Below are positions 1 to 7,888 of a stretch of DNA of 35,538 bases, piece by piece. Within the stretch, counting starts at the first letter, position 1, and each line of letters opens with the position of its first letter. The notes below the pieces were generated by a model. It was given only the letters and a program-made list of their open reading frames with translations, searched no databases and was not told where the DNA came from. The stretch comes from Cytophagaceae bacterium (lineage in GTDB: Bacteria; Bacteroidota; Bacteroidia; Cytophagales; Cytophagaceae): the NCBI GenBank assembly GCA_029237685.1, contig JAQZBV010000047.1, positions 1 to 35,538 on the forward strand. Reading direction: 5' to 3'. Both the position numbers and the translations under genes were made by a program.

Positions 1-1635
1 GTACATAACGGATGCCTGAGCAAACTCCGCAAAACGGAACCTCAGCCCTGCACTGTATATATTCTCTGAACCATCGTATTGGTAAGCAGTAAACCCATTA
101 ATCTGGTTAAAATTGTTGCGGTTTGACAAATACTCATTTCCTTTGGCGCTTAACATTTTAACACCACCGATCAAATCCACTCTTTTCAGGGTTTCAATCG
201 CTAAACCGGCATCGATGATTGTCGATTTGAAATCAACAGCTGCATCACCGTCACGGGTTGTGTTTTCTTGTCTCACTCCTGCCGTCACATCCAACAAACG
301 GTTCCATTTCAATAAACCGCCCACATTTACACTTGCTCCTCCGCGTATACCGGTATATTTACGAAGTTCCGGAGAACCTTCTCCTTTAACTTCTGTCAAT
401 AAGTCGATATTCACTTCAAACGCAATGTTTTTCAAAGAAGTATCGGTGGCGATGCCTGCGCTGAAACCTGTGCGGTTAGGCGTTGCTTGTCCATAAGGAG
501 TGATGTTGCCGTATTGAGGAAGGAAACCACCCAATGTAGGCGCAATGTTTCTGTTGTAGATTTTCTCTTCGGTCATTCTGTCAAATAACATCTGACCTCT
601 GTTTGCAGTTCCCTGATTAACGGTAGGGAATATAGCTGGGTTAACACCTACATTCACACGTTGTGTTTGAGCGCCCTGACTGTTGAACTGAGGCCCAACG
701 TTTCTATACGATGCTGTAACGAGTAATTTAACCGGTTTTATGCCCGCTTTCACTTCTGGCTTATAGAAGAAATCGCTGAATGCGTTAGACGTATCGCCTA
801 CCTTATTTTTATAACTAAAAGAAGAAGTACCCAATTCACCACCAATACCTAACATCAAGACATCGTTTTCCCATTTGAAAGCCGCATCGGCAGTATACAC
901 TTCATTCTTCAATGCAATTTCAGTTTGAGAAACAGGTAGGTCTGTATAAGAAACAGCATTCAATCCAACTCTCAACATGTCGCTTTGCACAAGGTCCAAA
1001 CGTCCACCGACAAAAATACGGTCAGCAACGTTAGCGTCATTGGTAATATTAGTACGTACACCAAATACATTCACTCCTATTTGTTTGAAGATCGCTACAG
1101 AATCCACATTGTAGAACAATTGCACCCCTTGTAAACGCCATTTATTGTCTACATAAAAGTTTTCATATTCAAGAATGTCTCTTCTCGCTTTGAAAATATC
1201 CGATTCGAAACGGCTTGCTGAAGGATCATAAGCATTGAATACCGTGAAGGGAGTCATTCCGATGTAAATATCACCGAATTCGTATTTTAACGAACGGCTG
1301 ATCTGACCTCTGAATTGCAACTGACGAAACTCAAAATAAGTATCCTGACCATAAAATGAACCATATGGGTTTTTCATACGCATAATAGTATTTGCGTTGA
1401 AAATTTTGTTGATGGAAAGGTCCATGTTCAAATCGAACAAAGTATAACCTCCTAATCCTTTATTAGGAGAAAGTGTATCTCCTGCTATCAGATCTCCGCC
1501 TAATCTATCACTTGTGATAATAGAACGGCCTAAGCCACCCAGCTTAAATGTGGTGTTTTTATTTAATACCTGTGCATTGGCTGTGATACTTGTAACCCAA
1601 ATAACTAAAGCCAATAAAAAAACATTCTTGTTCAT
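1..1635 (-). CDS. Predicted outer-membrane beta-barrel protein, family unknown (3' end outside window)
   Basis: This gene has no stop inside the window; the frame runs open from the ATG at 1635 to base 1 (545 codons). The protein starts with a short signal peptide (MNKNVFLLALVIW...ANAQ). After that it is rich in alternating polar/aromatic stretches, Gly and Asn, with many short segments ending in aromatic residues, which is the pattern of a large outer-membrane barrel. There is no visible TonB box, plug domain or SusC signature, and I recognise no named family. It starts 12 bp after the stop of the upstream barrel gene, so it is very probably co-transcribed with that gene and the GH18 gene. 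Function is unknown; a porin or envelope-assembly role is inference from fold and context only. Confidence 0.75.
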   Translation of the reverse strand, partial: MNKNVFLLALVIWVTSITANAQVLNKNTTFKLGGLGRSIITSDRLGGDLIAGDTLSPNKGLGGYTLFDLNMDLSINKIFNANTIMRMKNPYGSFYGQDTYFEFRQLQFRGQISRSLKYEFGDIYIGMTPFTVFNAYDPSASRFESDIFKARRDILEYENFYVDNKWRLQGVQLFYNVDSVAIFKQIGVNVFGVRTNITNDANVADRIFVGGRLDLVQSDMLRVGLNAVSYTDLPVSQTEIALKNEVYTADAAFKWENDVLMLGIGGELGTSSFSYKNKVGDTSNAFSDFFYKPEVKAGIKPVKLLVTASYRNVGPQFNSQGAQTQRVNVGVNPAIFPTVNQGTANRGQMLFDRMTEEKIYNRNIAPTLGGFLPQYGNITPYGQATPNRTGFSAGIATDTSLKNIAFEVNIDLLTEVKGEGSPELRKYTGIRGGASVNVGGLLKWNRLLDVTAGVRQENTTRDGDAAVDFKSTIIDAGLAIETLKRVDLIGGVKMLSAKGNEYLSNRNNFNQINGFTAYQYDGSENIYSAGLRFRFAEFAQASVMY

Positions 1636-1647
1636 TATGCTACCTAT

Positions 1648-3687
1648 TTAAAAGAAGATTTTTAATTCAACATTTGTTTCAGTTCCCTTGAACTCATCAA
1701 GAACAAAGTTTCTGTCTTTGTGATCCATCCAGGTTTGACGTATATGCAAACCAGCATTTTTCGCGAAATCGTAATCGATACCCACGGCATAGCAATGACC
1801 TATTTGATCGATGTGCTTATCTGTTGTACCAGGCGCAACTTGCGTACGGGAACCGCCCCAACCTCTTTCTATACCAAAGTTTCCTATCACCGATAATCTT
1901 TTTGTCAACTTATAAGCTGCCGTAAAATCCTGGTAGAATACTCTGATGAACGCATCATCAGTTGTACCTATAAAGGTCAATTGGTCATTTACACTGTTGT
2001 AACTGTTGTAATTGAGCAACACTAAATCTCTGTTAAAAATCGACACTTTATACTTCAAAAATAATTCAAGCGCACTGTATCCTTTCAGATAATCGGTTGA
2101 GATACCATTTGCCTTATCCGTGATCGTTACCACTTCATAGGTTCTCAGGTAATTGCTTTTGATCCTATTATAATTACCGCCGGTGTTGTACCAGGGACGG
2201 AAACGGGAACGGGAGAATGAATTGACGCGATGTTGGAATGTGACCGTATCACCGATATTTGTCAAATCCTGACTCCATGATCCACCGAATTGAATTTTCA
2301 ATTTGCCGATATTCTTTTCCATCTTAAGATTTATACCTTGACGGTTGTTGGTAAGAATACCTACCTCTTGAGAAAGGTTTTGCATGAAAAACAAATCATA
2401 CGTCATATCCGATCCTTGAGAAAGTGCTCTTGGATTCGAGTTGATAATAGAACCATCTTGGCTCACCATCCATTTGTCTATATGGTAATATTCTAAGGAA
2501 ATAGGAAGTGTGGTTAAATCCCTGTCTAATTCCACCTTAGCAGAGAAACCGTATCCTTGTTTGGAATTTAATTGAGTACCATTACCTTCTAGCAAACGAC
2601 TCTTTAAGTTACTGGTTCCTATTTCTCCGGCAAATCGTATTTTTCTGACTTTAAGATTATAGTCAACGGTATACATTTCCTGATTGTTGTCTACATTATT
2701 CGCAACTGATTCTTCACTGTATTTTCCACGGTAGTTGAAACCTACTTTACCTGCAACATAGCGGGTAAAAATGATTTTCTCTACCCTTACGCCCACCGTA
2801 TAGGAAGGATAATGCGTGGTGAATAAACCAACAGGAACGTTGGTGTTGGTACGTCCATATAAAGTAGTGATTTTAACACCAAGTGGAAGGATGTCCGTTT
2901 TAACCACAAAACCTAAAATCGGAGAACGACCATTAGCTTCAGCACCTACGTTACGAGATAGCGAATAATATTCTTCATAACGCAAGAATGAGTTTCTGTA
3001 CCAATCCCAAGGCAGACGGTTGAAATAACTGTCTCGGTACTGAGGCTGTCCCATGGTGAAAGCACTTAAGCCTGTCCAAAGCACACCCCCTGCACTGATG
3101 TCAAACCTAATCGCTCCGGCATTTATCCTACCGTTAAAGAATAAATTTTGTCTGGAACTGGCTAAACGGCCTCCACCATCGCTTCCCGCCATGGTGTGAG
3201 AAAAGGAATAACCAACATTAAACAAAAACGACTTTGATATTCTTGACGTCAGATTCAATTCCAATTGCGGAAATCCACCTCCGACATTGGTTCCAGCACT
3301 GGCTAAAGGATAATCGTATACGGAAAAATTCTTTGGCGAAGTAACCATATCAGAGTAGTACCTGTCCATGTTCCGGTAAATTGTCAACAATCTAATCGTA
3401 CCTGATACTTGCACGTTGTCCAGTACATTGTTTACGAATGCAGCGGCTCCTGACGTTTGACGATCCGAAGGGTTTAGAAAATTGTAAGAAGAAGACGGCA
3501 CAGGATCTGGCCCTCTAAACTTTTTACTTCCGTAAGGTACTCCTATCTTAGGAGCTACTGAAACACTTTCCTGATCTTCTGAACCTGGCAGATTATCTGT
3601 TGCGTACGTGTTGAACGACAACAATAAGCTACCTAGAAACCAGAATGAAATACGTTTTTTAAAATTCATTTCCATTATTAGTGGCAT
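1648..3687 (-). CDS. Predicted large outer-membrane beta-barrel protein, family unknown
   Basis: The protein is 679 residues. It has an N-terminal hydrophobic signal segment (FWFLGSLLLSFNTYA). A short Pro/Ser-rich stretch follows, then a long region of beta-strand-like alternation with many Tyr/Arg/Asn residues. It ends in an aromatic pair (KIFF), as is common for outer-membrane barrels. I recognise no named family. The ATG at 3687 lies 14 bp after the GH18 stop; ATGs at 3675 and 3669 are also possible, and the one at 3669 gives a more compact signal peptide. Its place between the GH18 gene and a second barrel gene suggests the two barrels work together in the outer membrane, but this is inference. 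The plus-strand frame at 2290-2496 is a shadow. Confidence 0.8.
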   Translation of the reverse strand: MPLIMEMNFKKRISFWFLGSLLLSFNTYATDNLPGSEDQESVSVAPKIGVPYGSKKFRGPDPVPSSSYNFLNPSDRQTSGAAAFVNNVLDNVQVSGTIRLLTIYRNMDRYYSDMVTSPKNFSVYDYPLASAGTNVGGGFPQLELNLTSRISKSFLFNVGYSFSHTMAGSDGGGRLASSRQNLFFNGRINAGAIRFDISAGGVLWTGLSAFTMGQPQYRDSYFNRLPWDWYRNSFLRYEEYYSLSRNVGAEANGRSPILGFVVKTDILPLGVKITTLYGRTNTNVPVGLFTTHYPSYTVGVRVEKIIFTRYVAGKVGFNYRGKYSEESVANNVDNNQEMYTVDYNLKVRKIRFAGEIGTSNLKSRLLEGNGTQLNSKQGYGFSAKVELDRDLTTLPISLEYYHIDKWMVSQDGSIINSNPRALSQGSDMTYDLFFMQNLSQEVGILTNNRQGINLKMEKNIGKLKIQFGGSWSQDLTNIGDTVTFQHRVNSFSRSRFRPWYNTGGNYNRIKSNYLRTYEVVTITDKANGISTDYLKGYSALELFLKYKVSIFNRDLVLLNYNSYNSVNDQLTFIGTTDDAFIRVFYQDFTAAYKLTKRLSVIGNFGIERGWGGSRTQVAPGTTDKHIDQIGHCYAVGIDYDFAKNAGLHIRQTWMDHKDRNFVLDEFKGTETNVELKIFF

Positions 3688-3701
3688 TGATTAAAAAGTA
3701 A

Positions 3702-5051
3702 TTAATTCCTCCAGCGTTTTTTAATAGTTCTTCTACGGCAAGGTTGAAGCACATTGATCAACTCATCCGCCAAAGGAGTACCGGAGATTTTTCCTGTACC
3801 AGGTCTTTTTTCTAAATAGTCACCGGTAATTTCCCATATGATCACACCTGCCGCTTCATTCTTCACCACATATTCTGCTTTTAATCTTACCGATCTAGGG
3901 TTATCATAAGATAAGAAGGTTTTCTTCTCCTCACTGATCATGTAAGGCACTTGGGCAATACTGTCCCACTTCTCTACGAAGCCACCTTTTTCCTGCTTCA
4001 ACAGGATGTTGTAATATTGAGGAGAACCTTCGTCTTCGACGAACGTACGGTCGTCTGTTTTCTGCGTTTCGTTTTTCGCGTACAAGGCAGGTTTGCTGTC
4101 CTTGAATTTCAAGCTTCGTCCGTAGAAACCCACACCCAGGTTGATCTTTTCTGCCGGCACATGATAGGTATTACGCAGCAACTTGAACGCAACGTCCATA
4201 CTCGCTGGTGAACCCGCACCCGGAGCATACAAAGGAGAGTTGTGATTGGCTTCGTCACTCCATGTACCATTGTAGTCATAGCACATCATGTTGAAGTAAT
4301 CCATTACATTCACTAATTTATCGTATTCGATGAAATCCATCTGAGACTTGTTCGCTCCAAAAGCGGCAGTCAATAAAAATTTGTATTTGATTTTTTTCCC
4401 GTAAGCGTCAATAGAATCACGAATAGACTTCATCAGCAAAGTGAAATTCTGCTTGTCTTCAGGACCACTTTTATGGTCGGCGTATCCCGGATATTCCCAG
4501 TCAATGTCAATACCGTCAAATTGATAGTCTCTCAATAGCTTTACACAATTAGAAGCGAAAATCGCTCTTCTTGCAGGATCCTTCGCCACTTTAGGAAAGC
4601 TCTCAGATAAAGTCCATCCACCGATAGAAACCATCAGCTTCACACCCCAGGCGTGAGAATAGTCAACCAAGGAAGTATTTTGAATATAGGCAGGCTGCAC
4701 GGCACTTGACCAGTCGTATTTACCCCTAAGCAACACACTGTCTGCCCACTCATCGGTACCGAAAATGTTACCCAATGTGTCTGTCTGGTAGAAAGAATAG
4801 TTTAAAACAGTATAACGTGTATAATCGATATTCTCAGGTGCCAATAACTGCCCCCTGTCATACCATTGCCAGGAAGGGTAATAACCGATGATTTGACGAC
4901 AGGTGGGGGTAATTTCCGGACCAGGGACAAACAACGTGTCATTTTGTAGGTTTTTTTCAGTAGGAGGCGTGATAACTTGCGAAAACGAGTCCGTTACCGC
5001 GAAAAGCATACAAACCAAAAATAGAATTCTAAACATAAACAGCTCTTTCAT
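3702..5051 (-). CDS. Secreted glycoside hydrolase family 18 protein (chitinase-like)
   Basis: GH18 enzymes cleave beta-1,4 bonds next to N-acetylglucosamine by substrate-assisted catalysis. The 449-residue protein has a signal peptide (about residues 1-25, ending SFSQ) and one complete TIM-barrel domain. Visible landmarks are GYYPSW (strand 1), the SIGG motif (about 142-145), the catalytic DGIDIDWEYP (D179, D182, D184, E186), MCYDYNG, GFYGRS, and IIWEITGDY with the conserved Trp near the end. All catalytic positions are intact, so an active enzyme is likely. Substrate could be chitin, chito-oligosaccharides or a GlcNAc-containing glycan; the sequence does not decide. The protein ends in a short basic tail (CRRRTIKKRWRN) with no T9SS-type C-terminal domain. 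It is first in the operon and downstream of a good promoter. Confidence 0.92.
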   Translation of the reverse strand: MKELFMFRILFLVCMLFAVTDSFSQVITPPTEKNLQNDTLFVPGPEITPTCRQIIGYYPSWQWYDRGQLLAPENIDYTRYTVLNYSFYQTDTLGNIFGTDEWADSVLLRGKYDWSSAVQPAYIQNTSLVDYSHAWGVKLMVSIGGWTLSESFPKVAKDPARRAIFASNCVKLLRDYQFDGIDIDWEYPGYADHKSGPEDKQNFTLLMKSIRDSIDAYGKKIKYKFLLTAAFGANKSQMDFIEYDKLVNVMDYFNMMCYDYNGTWSDEANHNSPLYAPGAGSPASMDVAFKLLRNTYHVPAEKINLGVGFYGRSLKFKDSKPALYAKNETQKTDDRTFVEDEGSPQYYNILLKQEKGGFVEKWDSIAQVPYMISEEKKTFLSYDNPRSVRLKAEYVVKNEAAGVIIWEITGDYLEKRPGTGKISGTPLADELINVLQPCRRRTIKKRWRN

Positions 5052-5131
5052 TCTTTATTATTAAATGCGAATAAGATCCCAAAGTAAAGCAAGTGGCTTA
5101 CATTTTTCCACTTTACATTCTAATTGCCTTA

Positions 5132-5163
5132 CAAATCTACCTTATTATTCCAATATCAACAAA
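5132..5163 (-). promoter_or_regulatory. Bacteroidota-type promoter for the GH18 operon
   Basis: On the minus strand the sequence reads TTTG (5163-5160), 20 bp, then TAGATTTG (5139-5132). This matches the known Bacteroidota consensus TTTG / TAnnTTTG at normal spacing. Transcription would start near 5125, leaving a leader of about 75 nt before the GH18 ATG at 5051. Confidence 0.6.
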
Positions 5164-5914
5164 ATATTTCAATAAGATAGGCAATAAATGCAATATGGAT
5201 GGCTTTGCTTTTTCTCCTATAAGATTTGCAAAAAACTCTGCTAGCCTTTAAATGATCTGACAGTCAAAAGCGTATCTTTATAATCGCTATACCTTTTAAA
5301 AAATATTCTACGAAAAGTTCTTGAAATTATTCAATAACTTTTTCTCATCAATAAAGAAACTTAAATAACAATAATATAAACATTTAGCTAACCCATACAC
5401 TTTCACTTCATCTTTCCTGAAAAAGCTCCATACGGTTTAGTCGCAAGAATTATGTTCCTCTAAAGAATGAAAGCTTTTTTTAGAAAGAATGTGTTATCTA
5501 AGTTTTCAATCTTGACAAGACTTAGAAAGTGATCTAGTATTAATATTTAGACAATATTAATAGGATTGATATTGAAGGTTTTTTCTAAACATTTGAGATG
5601 CTGCCTTATTTGAATGCATGCAGCTAAAAAGCTAATACTGCCTAAACCATACTCCCACAAGCGGCGGTGCGTGGTGGCAAGATAACCTTTCACGTTTTAA
5701 AGAAGTAAACTATTTACCTGGCTGCAGGCATTGCAGCAAGACCTACTTTAACGTTTTTCACAAGATCTTAAACATAGTTTATCTGGTACAGCCGGCATCA
5801 TGACATGGAAAATGTCGCAGGATGCTGCAGGCGCCAGCTCTATATGACTCGTACAGCTGATGCTTTAACGACAGGTGTCTTAACCATTAAAAAATTAACC
5901 AGCAATATCCCATA
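5164..5914. other. Gene-poor spacer, no supported gene
   Basis: About 750 bp between the GH18 promoter and the hairpin upstream of tRNA-Lys. The first 420 bp are very A/T rich, and the rest has a more mixed composition. I find no open frame with coding character on either strand and nothing that looks like a structural RNA I know. The only clear structure is the dyad at 5538-5562. The mixed-composition part (about 5600-5880) could be an old gene remnant, but I cannot identify one. Confidence 0.5.
5538..5562. repeat. 10-bp A/T dyad with 5-bp spacer
   Basis: TATTAATATT at 5538-5547 and its exact reverse complement at 5553-5562 are separated by TAGAC. The symmetry and A/T-only arms resemble a protein-binding operator more than a terminator. 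No promoter or gene sits close enough to assign a regulator. Confidence 0.4.
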
Positions 5915-5972
5915 AAAAAGGGAAGAGCAAGGAGGTACGTTATGATGCATACCTCCTTGCTCTTCCCTTTTT
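5915..5972. repeat. Perfect 23-bp inverted repeat (strong hairpin)
   Basis: Arms 5915-5937 and 5950-5972 are exact reverse complements with a 12-bp loop. Each arm begins or ends with a run of five A or T, so an RNA read from either strand would form a GC-containing stem closed by A-U pairs, like a bidirectional terminator. The plus-strand right arm contains ACCTCCTT, the same word as the anti-Shine-Dalgarno end of 16S rRNA; this may be chance. No gene on either side clearly needs a terminator here, because the tRNA has its own at 5991-6020. Confidence 0.7.
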
Positions 5973-5990
5973 CTCATTTCTATAGAAACA

Positions 5991-6020
5991 AAAAAACCTC
6001 GAATAGTTCGAGGTTTTTTT
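5991..6020 (-). terminator. Intrinsic terminator downstream of tRNA-Lys
   Basis: The stem CCTCGAA (5997-6003) and TTCGAGG (6007-6013) has a 3-nt loop. It is flanked by A6 on the left and T7 on the right, so it can work in both directions. On the minus strand it lies about 60 nt beyond the tRNA 3' end and is the obvious end of that transcript. Confidence 0.75.
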
Positions 6021-6085
6021 AGTGTGAGTTGGAGTGTGAGTCTAGAGAAACACACTTTTGCGCTCCCACTCACACTGCAGTGTGA
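6021..6085. repeat. Cluster of AGTGTGA repeats forming a hairpin at the tRNA 3' end
   Basis: AGTGTGAGT occurs at 6021-6029 and 6033-6041 and inverted at 6068-6076; AGTGTGA recurs at 6079-6085. The 14-nt arms 6021-6034 and 6063-6076 pair with one mismatch. CACACTGCAGTGTG at 6071-6084 is a perfect palindrome overlapping the last two bases of tRNA-Lys. The transcript from the tRNA to its terminator therefore carries an extra long stem-loop. Confidence 0.6.
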
Positions 6086-6155
6086 TCCCGCTGGGATTCG
6101 AACCCAGGACCCCATCATTAAAAGTGATGTGCTCTACCAGCTGAGCTACGGAATC
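6083..6155 (-). tRNA. tRNA-Lys (anticodon TTT)
   Basis: The reverse complement of this 73-nt stretch folds as a normal tRNA. The acceptor stem GATTCCG pairs with CGGGATC (one T-G pair), with discriminator A at 6083. The D-arm has GCTCAGCTGGTAGAGC, the anticodon stem is CATCA/TGATG, and the loop CTTTTAA gives anticodon TTT. The T-arm carries GGTTCGAATCC. CCA is not encoded. A promoter box lies upstream at 6196-6226 and a terminator downstream at 5991-6020, so it appears to be a single-gene transcription unit. Confidence 0.96.
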
Positions 6156-6195
6156 ATCGTTGCTTTTAAGCGTGTATTTTGCTTAATTGCGAGTG

Positions 6196-6226
6196 CAAAG
6201 GTAACGAGGAAAGTATAAAATGCAAA
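6196..6226 (-). promoter_or_regulatory. Promoter of tRNA-Lys, overlapping the start of the opposite gene
   Basis: On the minus strand TTTG (6226-6223), 19 bp, then TACCTTTG (6203-6196) is a full match to the Bacteroidota consensus. The expected start near 6190 gives a leader of about 35 nt before the tRNA. The -33 element lies inside the first codons of the plus-strand gene that starts at 6220. Confidence 0.65.
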
Positions 6227-6960
6227 AGCTTCTCATAAAATTATTGACAATTCTTGTTATTTCTTATACACATTTACCTGTAACGGCTCATGCTCAAAGC
6301 GATACGCTTTTACGCGCAGATTCACTTTTTGACAATGGCAAGTTGAATGAAGCGAAAGCCCTTTACTTGAAAGAATGGAATGTAAATAAGCGTTATTCAC
6401 CCCGCATGTTATTAAAGTTGGGTTATATCGAAGAGCAGGCCGGTGACATTCCTTTGGCTTTGTATTACTACAATCAGTTTTTGGACCTCACACACAACAC
6501 CCAGATCATTCCAAAGATCCAGGAACTATCCGAGCAACACCATTTGAAAGGATATGACTTTTCAGATATAGAATATTTCTTTTCGCTGTACCGCCGTTAT
6601 TACTACCCGATTATCTTTACGATTCTATTAATTGGTCTCCCCTATTTCATTTATTTAGTAGTGCGTGCCTTGCAAAAAAAGAAATGGGGATCGCGGCCTT
6701 TAGGATTTTTGGCCATACTCGGTGTAGTGTTCCTGCTCAACAATTATGATGTCATTCCGGATCGGGCCATTGTCATGGAACAAACATGCCTCATGAATGC
6801 CCCTGCAGCGGGTGCTCAGTGCATTGAAAACATCAGCCAAGGTAATCGGCTTACCGTACTTGGGTCGGAAGGCACCATATGGTACAGGGTGCTGTGGGAT
6901 AATCAGACGTTGTACATCAGGGATAAGAACATTAAGATTATTCGTGACAGCGGACAATAA
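6220..6960 (+). CDS. Membrane protein with TPR-like repeats and C-terminal SH3-like domain (BatE-like)
   Basis: The 246-residue protein has a signal peptide (1-26, ending AHAQ). A TPR-like region follows at about 28-105 (ADSLFDNGKLNEAKALYLK, LGYIEEQAGDIPLALYYYNQ). Two membrane segments lie at about 130-150 and 159-175. A C-terminal SH3-like domain at about 180-240 contains GNRLTVLGSEGTIWYRVLW. This TPR-TM-TM-SH3 order resembles BatE-type proteins of Bacteroidota aerotolerance operons, but no batA-D genes are nearby, so I do not assign the name. It probably has a periplasmic or membrane scaffolding role. It stands alone on its strand, convergent with the hydrolase gene 35 bp away. I see no clear promoter of its own; its 5' end overlaps the tRNA-Lys promoter. 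Confidence 0.85.
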   Translation: MQKLLIKLLTILVISYTHLPVTAHAQSDTLLRADSLFDNGKLNEAKALYLKEWNVNKRYSPRMLLKLGYIEEQAGDIPLALYYYNQFLDLTHNTQIIPKIQELSEQHHLKGYDFSDIEYFFSLYRRYYYPIIFTILLIGLPYFIYLVVRALQKKKWGSRPLGFLAILGVVFLLNNYDVIPDRAIVMEQTCLMNAPAAGAQCIENISQGNRLTVLGSEGTIWYRVLWDNQTLYIRDKNIKIIRDSGQ

Positions 6961-6970
6961 GAGCAAATTG

Positions 6971-6993
6971 TTGCTCTTGCTCCATACTCTTGC
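6971..6993. repeat. Copy of a dispersed repeat also present at 7934-7982
   Basis: TTGCTCTTGCTCCATACTC at 6971-6989 matches 7964-7982 in direct orientation at 18 of 19 bases. The 17 bases at 6977-6993 are an exact reverse complement of 7934-7950. The copies thus flank the hydrolase gene. A small hairpin (GAGCAA/TTGCTC, 6961-6976) adjoins it between the convergent stops. Confidence 0.7.
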
Positions 6994-6995
6994 AG

Positions 6996-7793
6996 CTATA
7001 GTGCGCCGTACGTTTGTATCCACATCTTCAGGAGTTGAGTATGTCCTGCAGGAATGGTCCTTAAACTTTTAGGATAAAATTTCAATAAGGGTTGTACCTG
7101 AGAAAGTTGGATCACCTTATCAAACTCTCCCATATAAATTTTCAGCGTCACATCGTACTGTTTGATTTTTTCCGCTGTGGCCTTCGGTGTGATGAATAAT
7201 TTTCTGAACATCACCCATGAGTAATACACTCTTCTTCTAGCTACCCGGGTTTGCATTTGTGTTTCCGAAAACTTGGTAACTCCACGATTGATCAATCGAA
7301 ACAGCAATAACGTTTGCATCAACCATAAATAAGGCTTCGGATTGGTCACAACAATGCGTAACAAATGACGGCTAAAGCCAAAAGAAGTCATCAGCCAATA
7401 CAAAAACCTTCTCTTGATGCCGTCAGGAGCCAGTAAAATCAATTGATCCACACGCTCTGCATATTTATCAAACGTAGACAAAGCAAAACGAGATCCCATG
7501 GAATAACCGACAATGGAAAAACGCTCGATGGCATGCGCCTTAAAAAATTCTGCCATGATCTTCGACCAATCTTCTTTCTCTACGGGTTTTGCCTTGTCGT
7601 GCCAAAAACTTTGTCCATGATAAAACAAATCGAAAGAGTAAATGGTGTATTTGTTTCCGTACAATTCTTCTAATTCCCGGTACACATCATGATCCTGGCC
7701 ATAGCCATGAAAGCACAGTAAATCTCTGTCACCTTTTCCGTATTGTCGGTAATGTAAAAGAGCTTTCGGAGTTTCGAGAACTTTGTGTTTCAC
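6996..7793 (-). CDS. Alpha/beta-fold hydrolase
   Basis: The 265-residue single-domain hydrolase has a visible oxyanion region CFHGYGQDHD (H29-G30), nucleophile elbow GYSMGS (Ser98), acid D224 in GEFDKVI and base H250 in PAGHTQLL. The catalytic triad is therefore complete. There is no signal peptide, so it is probably cytoplasmic. Substrate is unknown; the family includes esterases, lipases and C-C hydrolases. The start is a GTG at 7793 (next residues KHKVLE); no ATG lies upstream in frame, and a 7-bp repeat array begins immediately upstream. The gene is flanked by copies of a dispersed repeat (6971-6993 and 7934-7982), which might mark an inserted or mobile segment, but this is speculative. 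Confidence 0.88.
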   Translation of the reverse strand: MKHKVLETPKALLHYRQYGKGDRDLLCFHGYGQDHDVYRELEELYGNKYTIYSFDLFYHGQSFWHDKAKPVEKEDWSKIMAEFFKAHAIERFSIVGYSMGSRFALSTFDKYAERVDQLILLAPDGIKRRFLYWLMTSFGFSRHLLRIVVTNPKPYLWLMQTLLLFRLINRGVTKFSETQMQTRVARRRVYYSWVMFRKLFITPKATAEKIKQYDVTLKIYMGEFDKVIQLSQVQPLLKFYPKSLRTIPAGHTQLLKMWIQTYGAL

Positions 7794-7835
7794 GTGATAA
7801 AGTGGTAAGTGATCAGTAGTAAGTTCTAAGTAAAA
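7794..7835. repeat. Degenerate heptamer array just upstream of the hydrolase start
   Basis: Six successive 7-bp units can be read: GTGATAA, AGTGGTA, AGTGATC, AGTAGTA, AGTTCTA, AGTAAAA. They share the frame AGTNNTA and touch the GTG start of the hydrolase gene. The period matches the cleaner 7-bp arrays elsewhere in the window. Confidence 0.5.
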
Positions 7836-7888
7836 AATTAAAAACCAAAATAAACAAGATGCGCTACTAATAATTTAAGCTAATGATC

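Noticed and set aside
113-496. Plus-strand open frame of 127 codons
   Set aside because: Antisense to the outer-membrane barrel gene that spans 1-1635, with no signal or family features of its own.
5840-6118. Minus-strand open frame of 92 codons before the tRNA
   Set aside because: It runs through the terminator, the 23-bp hairpin and into tRNA-Lys; composition is that of repeats and RNA, not protein.
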